From: Cellulomonas timonensis
Lineage (GTDB): Bacteria > Actinomycetota > Actinomycetes > Actinomycetales > Cellulomonadaceae
Direction of reading: 5' to 3'
NCBI RefSeq assembly: GCF_900046455.1
Contig: NZ_FCOT01000011.1
Location: 124,001 to 188,000 of the forward strand
DNA length: 64,000 nucleotides
This document shows, one piece after another, positions 52,901-60,027 of this stretch. The notes under the pieces were generated by a model, which was not told where the DNA came from, searched no databases, and was given only the letters and a program-made list of their open reading frames with translations. The translations under genes were made by a program, and so were the position numbers. Every line of letters starts with the position of its first letter. The first letter of the stretch is position 1.

Positions 52901-53587
52901 CTCGTCGTCGGTGAGCGCGGCGCCGACGACGCCCAGCGCCGCGACCCGGGCGTCGACCGACTCCGCCGTCAGCATGGCCGCGACCCGGTCGGGGTGCGCG
53001 AGCAGGGCGTCGCCGAACCCGGGCAGCCGGGCCAGCTGCGCGCAGGTGTATCGCGGGCAGTAGTGCGACCGTGTCTCGATCGTCAGCATCGCGGTGACGA
53101 GCTCAGCAGGGCCCACCTCGTCCAGCGCGGCGATCCGCGCGATGTCGACGAAGCCGCCGGGCAGCGGCCCAGGCGCGGGGGTGGCGGCGACCATCTGGGC
53201 GATCATCAAGTCATGCCAGGACTTGCCGGCGATGGGCACCGCCGTCCTGCCCCAGACGCGCCGACCCTGGACGGCGTCGAGGACGTGCCCCCACCTGCGC
53301 AGGACGGAGGCATCGACAGTTCCGAGCCCGGCATACAGGGACCGCAAGGCCGGCAAGTCGGCCTTGCCTGTGTCGCCATTCCCCCTCGGGAGCCACGAGA
53401 TATGGCTCGCGCTCATGAGGTTCGACAACACCCCCAAGAAAGCGGGGTCGCGTCCGGTCAGCACATAGTCGGCGACCCGGCGGGCTTCCGGAAGTGAGGA
53501 GGCGACCTTTTCCAGGTCCCGGACCCACCCCCGTGAGGGGCGTCCCACGGTGTCCGCACCACGTCGTCCGAGCCCGAACAGCGCCAT
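49973..53587 (-). CDS. DUF4132 family giant protein of the MoxR island (YehI/MolR-like)
   Basis: The 1204-residue protein is the first gene of the operon. Most of it is helical with HEAT-like blocks (ALGSRKALRGPAQEALAGAP, RLADPATLPALQAAWAKE). The C-terminal part (about 900-1150: ELSYGPRVFTARLLPGLTV, ALTMAKKDVKTVADLQSRR, SPLFQQLGRGVHAV) is the DUF4132 domain. Start ATG 53587 is preferred over 53593 because the AGGGAG site fits its spacing. Family members accompany MoxR, VWA and SWIM proteins in many bacteria. The name MolR refers to an old E. coli locus and does not establish function. Confidence 0.87.
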   Translation of the reverse strand: MALFGLGRRGADTVGRPSRGWVRDLEKVASSLPEARRVADYVLTGRDPAFLGVLSNLMSASHISWLPRGNGDTGKADLPALRSLYAGLGTVDASVLRRWGHVLDAVQGRRVWGRTAVPIAGKSWHDLMIAQMVAATPAPGPLPGGFVDIARIAALDEVGPAELVTAMLTIETRSHYCPRYTCAQLARLPGFGDALLAHPDRVAAMLTAESVDARVAALGVVGAALTDDELEAVVDPLVEAATGTSRQVRGHAEAPLGRGAGPAAAAPRVTAVQGSPQVRGRALELLAARPEELEWARKTALADRAASVQALVTKWDAAVLVDPPEDDDRPEPLPPIRWAVPRQAAEACARRLVAELSSAIEGYNQSVMARSPGQGAGRVMPLPTERTFRDLVAVLVSDAAPSTQAWLEAPTWSTTRVLLKLAGEGLLDVVSAVKLIPVLDMLERRGGYGGGVAVLDDLYRRTGKPDLRTLKAMFDEMGLDGRARVWGSYSGSYGPRLGRGWDDADVWPFVAEHLDWILAEPSRTGWEVDELALFAATATLPTRPARLVDALVPLALGSRKALRGPAQEALAGAPQIASRAAAGLQDGKSDRRLVATQWLTRLADPATLPALQAAWAKERNDVVRGALLDALLALGERAETYLDPQATSQNAAKAVSKGLPSALDWCDWDALPDIAWAASGERVPREVVQWLCATAVKARSPEPDAVLRQYAALFAPADRQRLAHHLLTGWLQADVRPIPADVAEEHARNDAVSSHPWTRDADSPFHGMTVEQLTAALLPVYLRQPAGSAISSKGVLAVIAACGGRDVVAPTERYLREWFGQRAAQGKALIAMLAWVDHPSATQLVLAIGSRFRTKGFQEEAMAQAQALAERKGWTVDELADRTIPTGGFGDDGLLELSYGPRVFTARLLPGLTVDLRDPDGKPIKALPAPRQSDDPEQAKDAKKALTMAKKDVKTVADLQSRRLYEALCTERSWSAEDWQRYLAAHPVVGPAVRRLVWVATDGAGAEPVVFRPLDDGSLTDVDDEPVTLAATARVRLAHDSVLTAGQVEAWTAHLADYEISPLFQQLGRGVHAVTAQDRSRHTLDDFEGHTLQAYALRSRATRLGYTRGAPGDGGWFTSYAKRFPTLGIVAEVEFTGNTLPEEDRLVALRTLSFHRVRPGAPEREQLTLGDVPAVLVSECWHDLRQMAAQGGGFDPDWQKKAEY

Positions 53588-54011
53588 CGCCATCTCCCTA
53601 GGGTCGATCCCGCCGCGAGCGTAGCGGCGTCCACCGACGCGAAGGATCGACCAGCCGCGGCCAAATGGGTGGCTCATCGCTCAACCGAGCCCGTATCGCC
53701 CCTGGGAGCTCCGCGCCCAGGTCAGAGCGCCAAAAGGCTCGTGATCAGCCGTCAACTCCGCTTCGAGATGGCGACCGCGGTCAGGGCGGCTGCGACGCAT
53801 ACCGGGTAGACCGCATTGGGCTGGGCCCACCGCTACGAGAAGGGAGTTCTCCGCATCGGAACCGTCGGGGCCTTGCTCACCGGGCGTTCGCGTCGAGGCG
53901 AGACGTGCGTTCGAGGCGGAGCGACGCGGTCCCGAGTGGAGGAGGAGCCGGTGCCAGCGCTGCCCTCTCGACAGCCATGCCGCCCATCCCGACGCCCAGA
54001 ATGACGAAGAA
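53588..54011. other. intergenic region without a supported gene
   Basis: About 420 nt lie between the start of the DUF4132 gene and the tRNA terminator. A plus-strand frame of 119 codons (53665-54024) is arginine, proline and serine-rich, has no ribosome site and looks like chance. The region must carry the promoter of the five-gene operon, but I see no convincing -10/-35 pair or dyad. Confidence 0.5.
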
Positions 54012-54033
54012 CCGGAGACCCTGAGGTCTCCGG
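54012..54033 (-). terminator. terminator of tRNA-Leu
   Basis: CCGGAGACC-CTGA-GGTCTCCGG is a perfect 9-bp stem with a 4-nt loop. On the minus strand it is followed by TTCTTCGTC, a short T-rich run. It lies 36 nt past the tRNA 3' end in the direction of tRNA transcription, a typical rho-independent layout. Confidence 0.8.
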
Positions 54034-54069
54034 CTCTTCATCGGCCTGGGACATCTCCCAGGCAACACG

Positions 54070-54152
54070 TGCGCGAGGGGGGATTTGAACCCCCACGCCC
54101 TTTCGGACACTGGCACCTGAAGCCAGCGCGTCTGCCGTTCCGCCACTCGCGC
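54070..54152 (-). tRNA. tRNA-Leu (anticodon CAG)
   Basis: Read on the minus strand, the acceptor arms GCGCGAG and CTCGCGC pair perfectly, followed by discriminator A. The anticodon stem-loop CTGGC-TTCAGGT-GCCAG gives anticodon CAG, so it reads CUG leucine codons, frequent in high-GC genes. A long variable arm and the GGTTCAAATCC T-arm confirm a class II tRNA. CCA is not encoded. A -10-like GATAATGTT lies just upstream. Confidence 0.97.
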
Positions 54153-54533
54153 GTGCTGCAGAACATTATCACGATGCGGAGGGGGTCCCTCCCACCGCCC
54201 TGCGGCCCTCCGACCAGGCCTCCGGCTGCCCTCCGTCTCGATCTGTGGCGACCTCACCGGGTCGGGATCCACGTCGGCTGGGGGTGGCGCGCCCGGGGTG
54301 CAGGCGGCTCTCAGGTTGGGCAGTGATCCTTGTCGCATGGGACTGACGTGCAGGTCATCACGTCGCCGAACGGGACATAGGGGGACACCTGCGCCCAGCG
54401 CGCACCGCTCACCAGCGGGTTCTACCCCGCGACGCGGGCGCCAAGTGCCAGGCGAACGAGGGTTCTGGGCGGTGTCCGTGGATACGATCAAGCCCGACGA
54501 CCAGCGTAGGAGCACCTGAAAGGAGGTGGAGGC
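54153..54533. promoter_or_regulatory. divergent promoter region of tRNA-Leu and the fhaA operon
   Basis: The 380-nt gap has no supported gene. On the minus side, GATAATGTT about 8-20 nt before the tRNA is a good -10. On the plus side, TACGAT at 54483-54488 is a possible -10 for fhaA, 46 nt before its start. The consensus ribosome site AAAGGAGGT (54520-54528) precedes the fhaA GTG. Confidence 0.55.
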
Positions 54534-55244
54534 GTGGGCATCCTCGACAAGTTCGAGCACTCTGTGGAGCGCGTGGTGAACAACGCCTTCGCCAAGGCGT
54601 TCCGTTCTGAGGTGAAGCCCGTCGAGCTCGCGAGCGCGTTGCGCCGTGAGGTGGACGATCGTGCCGCGGTGGTGGATCGCAACCGCACGGTCATCCCGAA
54701 CGAGTTCACCATCGAGCTCTCCCCCGCGGATCACGAGCAGGTGGAGACGTGGGGCGCGGAGGCGCTGGCCGATGAGCTGGCGGCGAATGTCACGGAGCAC
54801 GCGGCGAGCCAGCGGTACGCGTTCGTGGGCCCGGTGACTGTGACGTTCTTGGAGCATGAGGACCTGGAGACGGGCCGGTTCCGGGTGCGGAGCGCCACGA
54901 TCCGCGGCGCGGTGGCCCCGGCGACCACGTCCTCGCCGAGCCCTCGTCATCCGCTGGTGGACATCGACGGCCAGCGGTATCTGCTGACGGGGCCGGTGAC
55001 GGTGATCGGCCGTGGCTCCGAGGCGGACATCATCGTCGACGACCCGGGCGTCTCCCGCCGGCACCTGGAGATTCGGGTCACCCCGGACGGTGTGGTGGCC
55101 AGCGACTTGGGCTCGACGAATGGGTTGTTCGTGGAGGGCCATCAGGTTCCTGCCGCGACGCTCCTCGACGGCAACACCCTCACGATCGGCCGCACCCGCA
55201 TCATGTTCTGGACGGGCGAGTCGTCCGATGAGCTGGACGAGTGA
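54534..55244 (+). CDS. fhaA: FhaA: DUF3662 and FHA domain protein
   Basis: The 236-residue protein has an N-terminal DUF3662 domain (GILDKFEHSVERVVNNAFAK, 2-21) and a C-terminal FHA domain (about 145-225) with phosphothreonine-binding residues in IGRGSEADIIVDD, VSRRHLEI and LGSTNGLF. FhaA binds phosphorylated partners such as MviN at the division site and acts in peptidoglycan synthesis control. The linker between the domains is shorter than in mycobacteria. GTG 54534 has a near-perfect ribosome site. It is the first gene of the operon. Confidence 0.95.
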   Translation: MGILDKFEHSVERVVNNAFAKAFRSEVKPVELASALRREVDDRAAVVDRNRTVIPNEFTIELSPADHEQVETWGAEALADELAANVTEHAASQRYAFVGPVTVTFLEHEDLETGRFRVRSATIRGAVAPATTSSPSPRHPLVDIDGQRYLLTGPVTVIGRGSEADIIVDDPGVSRRHLEIRVTPDGVVASDLGSTNGLFVEGHQVPAATLLDGNTLTIGRTRIMFWTGESSDELDE

Positions 55245-55253
55245 TCGGCCCGC

Positions 55254-55757
55254 ATGAGTGAGCTGACGGTCACGCTGCTGCGCGTGGGGTACTTGGTGCT
55301 CCTGTGGGTCTTCGTGCTGTCCGCGATCGGCGTGCTGCGCCGCGACCTGTACGGCACCAAGATCGTCGACCGCAGGGTCCGTTCCGGCCGTCAGCCCGCT
55401 GCTGTCAGCGCGGGCGGCGGCGATGCGCCTCGTGTGGTGACCCCGTCCCGCGGCCGTGGGTCGGCTGGCCCGACGCGGCTGGTGGTGACCGAGGGCCCGT
55501 TGCGCGGCACGACGCTGCCGTTGGGCACGTCGTCGGTGCTGATCGGCCGGGCGCCGTCGTGCACGCTCGTGCTGGACGACGACTACTCCTCATCGCGGCA
55601 CGCCCGGATCTTCCCCCAGGGCGACCAGTGGTGGGTGGAGGACTTGGGCTCCACGAACGGCACTTTCCTTGGCGACCAGCGCGTCGACCAGCCCACTCCC
55701 GTGCCACCAGGTATGCAGGTGCGCGTGGGTCAGAGCGTGCTCGAGCTGCAGAGGTAG
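55254..55757 (+). CDS. fhaB: FhaB/FipA: membrane-anchored FHA protein
   Basis: The 167-residue protein has one N-terminal transmembrane helix (VGYLVLLWVFVLSAIGVL, about 11-28), a basic linker and a C-terminal FHA domain with LIGRAPSCTLVLDD, SSRHARIF and LGSTNGTFLG. In mycobacteria the homologue links FtsZ and FtsQ in a phosphorylation-dependent manner. ATG 55254 lies 9 nt after fhaA. Confidence 0.95.
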   Translation: MSELTVTLLRVGYLVLLWVFVLSAIGVLRRDLYGTKIVDRRVRSGRQPAAVSAGGGDAPRVVTPSRGRGSAGPTRLVVTEGPLRGTTLPLGTSSVLIGRAPSCTLVLDDDYSSSRHARIFPQGDQWWVEDLGSTNGTFLGDQRVDQPTPVPPGMQVRVGQSVLELQR

Positions 55758-55763
55758 CCCCCG

Positions 55764-57059
55764 GTGTCCATCGCGCTGCGTTATGCGGCCAGGTCCGACG
55801 TCGGGCTGGTCCGCTCCAACAACCAGGACTCCGCCTATGCGGGCCCGCATCTGCTGGTGGTCGCGGACGGCATGGGCGGCCATGCCGGCGGCGATGTGGC
55901 GTCGTCGGTGGCCGTCGCGGCCCTGGCGCCCTTGGACGGCGAGTCGCATGGGCCCGACGACGCGCTCGACGAGCTGGAGCGCGCGTTGGAGGCGGCGCGG
56001 GACGAGATTGTGGCGCGCACGCACTCCGACCCCGATCTGGCCGGCATGGGCACCACCGTCACGGCGATCCTGCGGGCGGGCAACAAGCTGGCGATGGTGC
56101 ACCTGGGCGACTCGCGCGGCTATCTGCTGCGTGATGGCGCGTTGTCGCAGGTCACCACGGACCACACCTTTGTGCAGCACCTGGTGAACACCGGCAAGAT
56201 CACCGCCGAGGAGGCGGAGCACCACCCGCAGCGCTCGGTGGTCATGCGGGTGCTGGGCGACTTCGAGCCGGATGTCGCCCCCGACCTGTCGGTGCGCGAG
56301 GCGCGCCCGGGCGACCGCTGGCTGCTGTGCTCGGATGGCCTGTCGGGCTTCGTCAGCGCCGAGACCATCGCCGACACGATGCGCTCGCTCGAGGATGTCG
56401 ACGCGTGCGCGGACCGCCTGGTCCAGCTCGCGCTGCGCGCCGGTGGCGGGGACAACGTGACGGTCATCGTCGCGGACGTCGTCGAGCTGGACGACGTGCC
56501 CGACGGCACCGGGCCCTCGACTGCGGCGAGCGTCGTCGGCTCCGCGGCCACGACCCGGCACCGCCCCACGGCGGCCGCCGACGGCCCCGCAGCGCGCGCG
56601 GCCACCCTCAGCAAGCAGGCGGCTGCGGCGGCCCGGGACGGCGATGAGGACCTGGCCGGCGCCGACCTCGACCCCGACGACGAGGACGCGCAGCACGACG
56701 ACGAGCCTGTGGACCCGGTCCGCCGGCGTCGGCGTCGCGTGGTGGGAACCCTGTTCAGCGTGCTGCTGGTGGGCCTGCTCGCGGGCGCCGGGTACCTCGG
56801 GTACCGCTGGACGCAGACGCAGTACTACGTGGGCGTCACCGACGATGTCGTGACGATCTACCGGGGCATCCCGCAGACCATCGGCCCCATCAAGCTGTCC
56901 ACCGCGCTGGAGAGCTCCTCGACGCACGTCAAGGAGTTGCCCGCGTACGTGCGCGACCGCCTGGACCAGACCATCCCCGCTGACTCGCTCGACGATGCGC
57001 GCGACCGTGTGCGCAAGCTCGAGGACGACGCCCGCACAGCCTCGGTGGCGACCGGCTGA
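55764..57059 (+). CDS. pstP: PstP: membrane PP2C-type Ser/Thr phosphatase
   Basis: The 431-residue protein removes phosphates from PknA, PknB and their substrates. The catalytic PP2C domain (1-240) has RSNNQDSAYAG, VVADGMGGHAGG (metal-binding Asp), VHLGDSRGYLL and the GGGDNVTVIV C-terminal motif. An Ala and Asp-rich linker, a transmembrane helix (TLFSVLLVGLLAGAGYLGY) and an extracellular tail of about 85 residues follow. GTG 55764 starts 6 nt after fhaB. The end overlaps rodA (TGATG). Confidence 0.96.
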   Translation: MSIALRYAARSDVGLVRSNNQDSAYAGPHLLVVADGMGGHAGGDVASSVAVAALAPLDGESHGPDDALDELERALEAARDEIVARTHSDPDLAGMGTTVTAILRAGNKLAMVHLGDSRGYLLRDGALSQVTTDHTFVQHLVNTGKITAEEAEHHPQRSVVMRVLGDFEPDVAPDLSVREARPGDRWLLCSDGLSGFVSAETIADTMRSLEDVDACADRLVQLALRAGGGDNVTVIVADVVELDDVPDGTGPSTAASVVGSAATTRHRPTAAADGPAARAATLSKQAAAAARDGDEDLAGADLDPDDEDAQHDDEPVDPVRRRRRRVVGTLFSVLLVGLLAGAGYLGYRWTQTQYYVGVTDDVVTIYRGIPQTIGPIKLSTALESSSTHVKELPAYVRDRLDQTIPADSLDDARDRVRKLEDDARTASVATG

Positions 57060-58570
57060 TGGCCACCGTCCAGCCGCACCGCGTCCGGCCGGGCAGGGGT
57101 ATCGAGCTCGGCCTCCTCGCCCTCGCCCTCGCGATCGGCATCGCCGCGTATGCCCTGGTGGGCATCGGTGTGACGGGCGAGGTGCCGGCCGACGTCGTCG
57201 GGTACGGCATCGGCATGACGGTTCTGGGGCTCGGGCTGCATGTGGTGCTGCGGTGGCGCGCGCCGTATGCGGACCCGGTGATCATGCCGTCGGTGATCGC
57301 GCTCAACGGCATCGGCCTAGCGATGATCTACCGGCTCGACCTCGCCGAGGACACGTCGTTCGCGACCCGCCAGCTCGGCTGGACGGCCGTGTCGGTGGTG
57401 CTCGCGGGCGCGGTGATCGTGCTGCTGCGGGACCACCGCACGCTGCGCCGGTACACGTACACCGCGATGATCGTCGGCCTCGTGCTGGTGGTGCTGCCAC
57501 TGGTCCCGGGCCTGGGCGCGCAGATCAACGGCGCGAACATCTGGATCCGCCTGGGCCCGTTCTCGCTGCAGCCCGCCGAGCTGGCCAAGATCGCGCTGGC
57601 GATCTTCTTCGCCGGGTACCTGGTGACCAACCGCGACACGTTGGCGCTGGCCGGCCCGAAGGCGCTGGGCCTGCAGCTCCCCCGCATCCGCGATCTGGGG
57701 CCCATCATCATCGCGTGGGCGGCGTCGCTGGCCGTGCTGATCTCCGAGCGCGACCTGGGCACGTCGCTGCTGTTCTTCGGGCTGTTCGTCGCGATGTTGT
57801 ACGTCGCCACCGAGCGGCTGAGCTGGGTGATCATCGGCCTGAGCATGTTCGTCGTCGGCGCGGGCGTCGCCGCCACCACGTTCCCGCACGTCGGGGCGCG
57901 TTTCGACGTGTGGCTCAACGCCTTGGACAACGACATCTACAACCGGTTCCCCGGCGGTTCAGGGCAGCTCGTGGGCGGGCTGTTCGGCCTGGCCAGCGGG
58001 GGGCTGTTCGGCACCGGCTGGGGCGCGGGCCGCCCTGACCTGGTGCCCTATGCGGAGTCCGACTTCATCGTCGCGTCCCTCGGCGAGGAGCTGGGCCTGA
58101 CGGGCGTCCTGGCGATCCTGCTGGTGTACCTGGTCCTCGCCGAGCGTGGCCTGCGCACCGCCATCGGCGTGCGGGACGGCTTCGGCAAGCTGCTGGCCGG
58201 CGGGCTGGCGTTCGTCGTCGCGTTCCAGTGCTTCGTGGTGGTCGGCGGGATCACCCGGATCATCCCGCTCACGGGCCTGACGACGCCGTTCCTCGCCTAC
58301 GGTGGGTCGTCGTTGCTCGCCAACTGGATCATCGTCGCGCTGCTGCTGCGCATCTCGGACGACGCGCGTCGTCCGGCGGGGGTGGTGCGGGGACCGCAGG
58401 GCGGGTCACCCGCGACGCCGCCGCAGGGCTCTCCGGGGCCGATCCGTGTGGGTGGATCGGCCGCGGCGCCCACCCGGCCGCCGCGGTCCGCACGCGACAC
58501 GGGCGCGCCCGGCGCGTCGGACACCCGGCCCACCGAACGGATCGACGAGATGCGAGGTGATGACGCATGA
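57059..58570 (+). CDS. rodA: RodA/FtsW SEDS peptidoglycan glycosyltransferase
   Basis: The 503-residue SEDS membrane protein polymerises lipid II for peptidoglycan elongation. About ten to twelve helices are visible. Diagnostic motifs are GANIWIRLGPFSLQPAELAKI, ISERDLGTSLLFFGLF with the catalytic aspartate, and the C-terminal TGLTTPFLAYGGSSLLANW. A Pro/Arg-rich cytosolic tail follows. The start overlaps the pstP stop and the end overlaps pbpA by 4 nt, in keeping with a stoichiometric RodA-PbpA pair. Confidence 0.96.
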   Translation: MATVQPHRVRPGRGIELGLLALALAIGIAAYALVGIGVTGEVPADVVGYGIGMTVLGLGLHVVLRWRAPYADPVIMPSVIALNGIGLAMIYRLDLAEDTSFATRQLGWTAVSVVLAGAVIVLLRDHRTLRRYTYTAMIVGLVLVVLPLVPGLGAQINGANIWIRLGPFSLQPAELAKIALAIFFAGYLVTNRDTLALAGPKALGLQLPRIRDLGPIIIAWAASLAVLISERDLGTSLLFFGLFVAMLYVATERLSWVIIGLSMFVVGAGVAATTFPHVGARFDVWLNALDNDIYNRFPGGSGQLVGGLFGLASGGLFGTGWGAGRPDLVPYAESDFIVASLGEELGLTGVLAILLVYLVLAERGLRTAIGVRDGFGKLLAGGLAFVVAFQCFVVVGGITRIIPLTGLTTPFLAYGGSSLLANWIIVALLLRISDDARRPAGVVRGPQGGSPATPPQGSPGPIRVGGSAAAPTRPPRSARDTGAPGASDTRPTERIDEMRGDDA

Positions 58571-60027
58571 ACACCCCTCTGCGACGTCTGTCGCTGGTCG
58601 TCGTGACCATGTTCCTCGCGTTGATGGTCGGCACCTCGTGGGTGCAGTTCGTCCAGGCCGACGCGTTGAACAACGACTCCCGCAACGTGCGGACCCTGTA
58701 CCGCGAGTTCGGCAACCCGCGCGGCCCGATCATCGTGGCCGGCACGCCCATCGCGTGGTCGGAGCCGGTGGACGACGCGTTCGGGTACCAGCGCATCTAC
58801 TCCCCCGGCGCGATGTACTCGAACGTCACGGGGTTCTACTCGATCGTCAACGGCCGCACCGGCATCGAGTCGGCCGAGAACGACGTGCTGACCGGCAGCT
58901 CCGACTCGCTGTTCCTCAGCCGCATCCAGGACCTCATCACCGGCAAGCAGCCGCAGGGCTCGTCGGTGGAGCTCACGCTGAACCCGGCGGCGCAGCAGGC
59001 CGCGTGGGACGCGCTGGGCGACCAGGTGGGCGCCGTGGTGGCCCTCGACCCGACCACAGGCGCCGTGCTGGCGCTCGTCTCCACGCCGGGCTTCGACCCG
59101 AACGCGCTGGCCACCCACGACACCGCCGCGGCGAGCGCCGCCTACCAAGAGCTCAACTCTGCGGCGAACGACCCCCTGGCGGACAAGGCGATCAAGGGCA
59201 AGACCTACCCCCCAGGCTCCACGTTCAAGCTGGTCACGGCCGCGGCGGCCCTGGAGAGCGGCCAGTACTCCGCCGACAGCGTGCTCGCGGCGCCCGACGT
59301 GCTGTCCCTGCCGCAGACCTCCGCCACGATCGGCAACTACGGTGGCGCGTCCTGCGGATCGGGCGGCCAGACGACCCTGTCCGACGCGCTGCGGGTGTCC
59401 TGCAACACCGCGTTCGCGCAGCTCGGCATGGACCTGGGCGCCGACGCGCTCCGCGAGCAGGCGGAGAAGTTCGGCTTCGGCGAGGCGCTGAGCATCCCGA
59501 TGTCGGTGACGAAGAGCTACTTCCCCCCGAACGAGGACCTCGACCCCGCGAAGCTCGCGAAGTCCGCGATCGGCCAGCAGGACGTGCGGACCACCCCCAT
59601 GCAGATGGCGATGGTCGCCGCGGGGATCGCCAACGGCGGCAAGGTCATGACCCCGTACACCGTGGCCACGGTCCGCACTGCCGACCTGGACGTCATCTCC
59701 GAGACCGAGCCCTCGGTGTTCTCCACGGCCATCTCCGCGGGGACCGCCTCGACGCTGCGCGACATGATGGTCTCCGTCGTGGACAGCGGCACCGGCACCG
59801 CCGCGAAGATCCCCGGGGTGCAGGTCGCGGGCAAGACGGGCACCGCCGAGACCACCAGCGAGCAGTCGCCGCATGCCTGGTTCACCGGGTTCGCCCCGGC
59901 GAACGACCCGAAGGTCGCCGTCGCGGTGATCGTGGAGCACGGCGGCAGCAGGGGCAACGAGGCCACGGGCGGCAAGGTGGCGGCCCCCATCGCCAAGGCC
60001 GTCATGCAGGCGGTGCTGGGCCAATGA
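58567..60027 (+). CDS. pbpA: PbpA: class B penicillin-binding protein (transpeptidase)
   Basis: The 486-residue transpeptidase cross-links new peptidoglycan. It has one N-terminal membrane anchor (SLVVVTMFLALMVGTSW), a dimerisation domain and a transpeptidase domain with catalytic STFK (218-221), SCN (278-280) and KTG (423-425). It is somewhat compact but normal for actinobacterial PbpA. ATG 58567 overlaps rodA and its end overlaps pknA (ATGA). Confidence 0.96.
   Translation: MNTPLRRLSLVVVTMFLALMVGTSWVQFVQADALNNDSRNVRTLYREFGNPRGPIIVAGTPIAWSEPVDDAFGYQRIYSPGAMYSNVTGFYSIVNGRTGIESAENDVLTGSSDSLFLSRIQDLITGKQPQGSSVELTLNPAAQQAAWDALGDQVGAVVALDPTTGAVLALVSTPGFDPNALATHDTAAASAAYQELNSAANDPLADKAIKGKTYPPGSTFKLVTAAAALESGQYSADSVLAAPDVLSLPQTSATIGNYGGASCGSGGQTTLSDALRVSCNTAFAQLGMDLGADALREQAEKFGFGEALSIPMSVTKSYFPPNEDLDPAKLAKSAIGQQDVRTTPMQMAMVAAGIANGGKVMTPYTVATVRTADLDVISETEPSVFSTAISAGTASTLRDMMVSVVDSGTGTAAKIPGVQVAGKTGTAETTSEQSPHAWFTGFAPANDPKVAVAVIVEHGGSRGNEATGGKVAAPIAKAVMQAVLGQ

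Noticed and set aside
50318-53497. Plus-strand open frame of over 1000 codons opposite the DUF4132 gene
   Set aside because: It is the antisense shadow of a well-supported gene in very GC-rich DNA. Its translation is Arg/Gly/Pro-rich without any motif or ribosome site.
53665-54024. Possible 119-codon gene upstream of the tRNA terminator
   Set aside because: Low-complexity Arg/Pro/Ser composition, no ribosome site, and it runs into the tRNA terminator hairpin.
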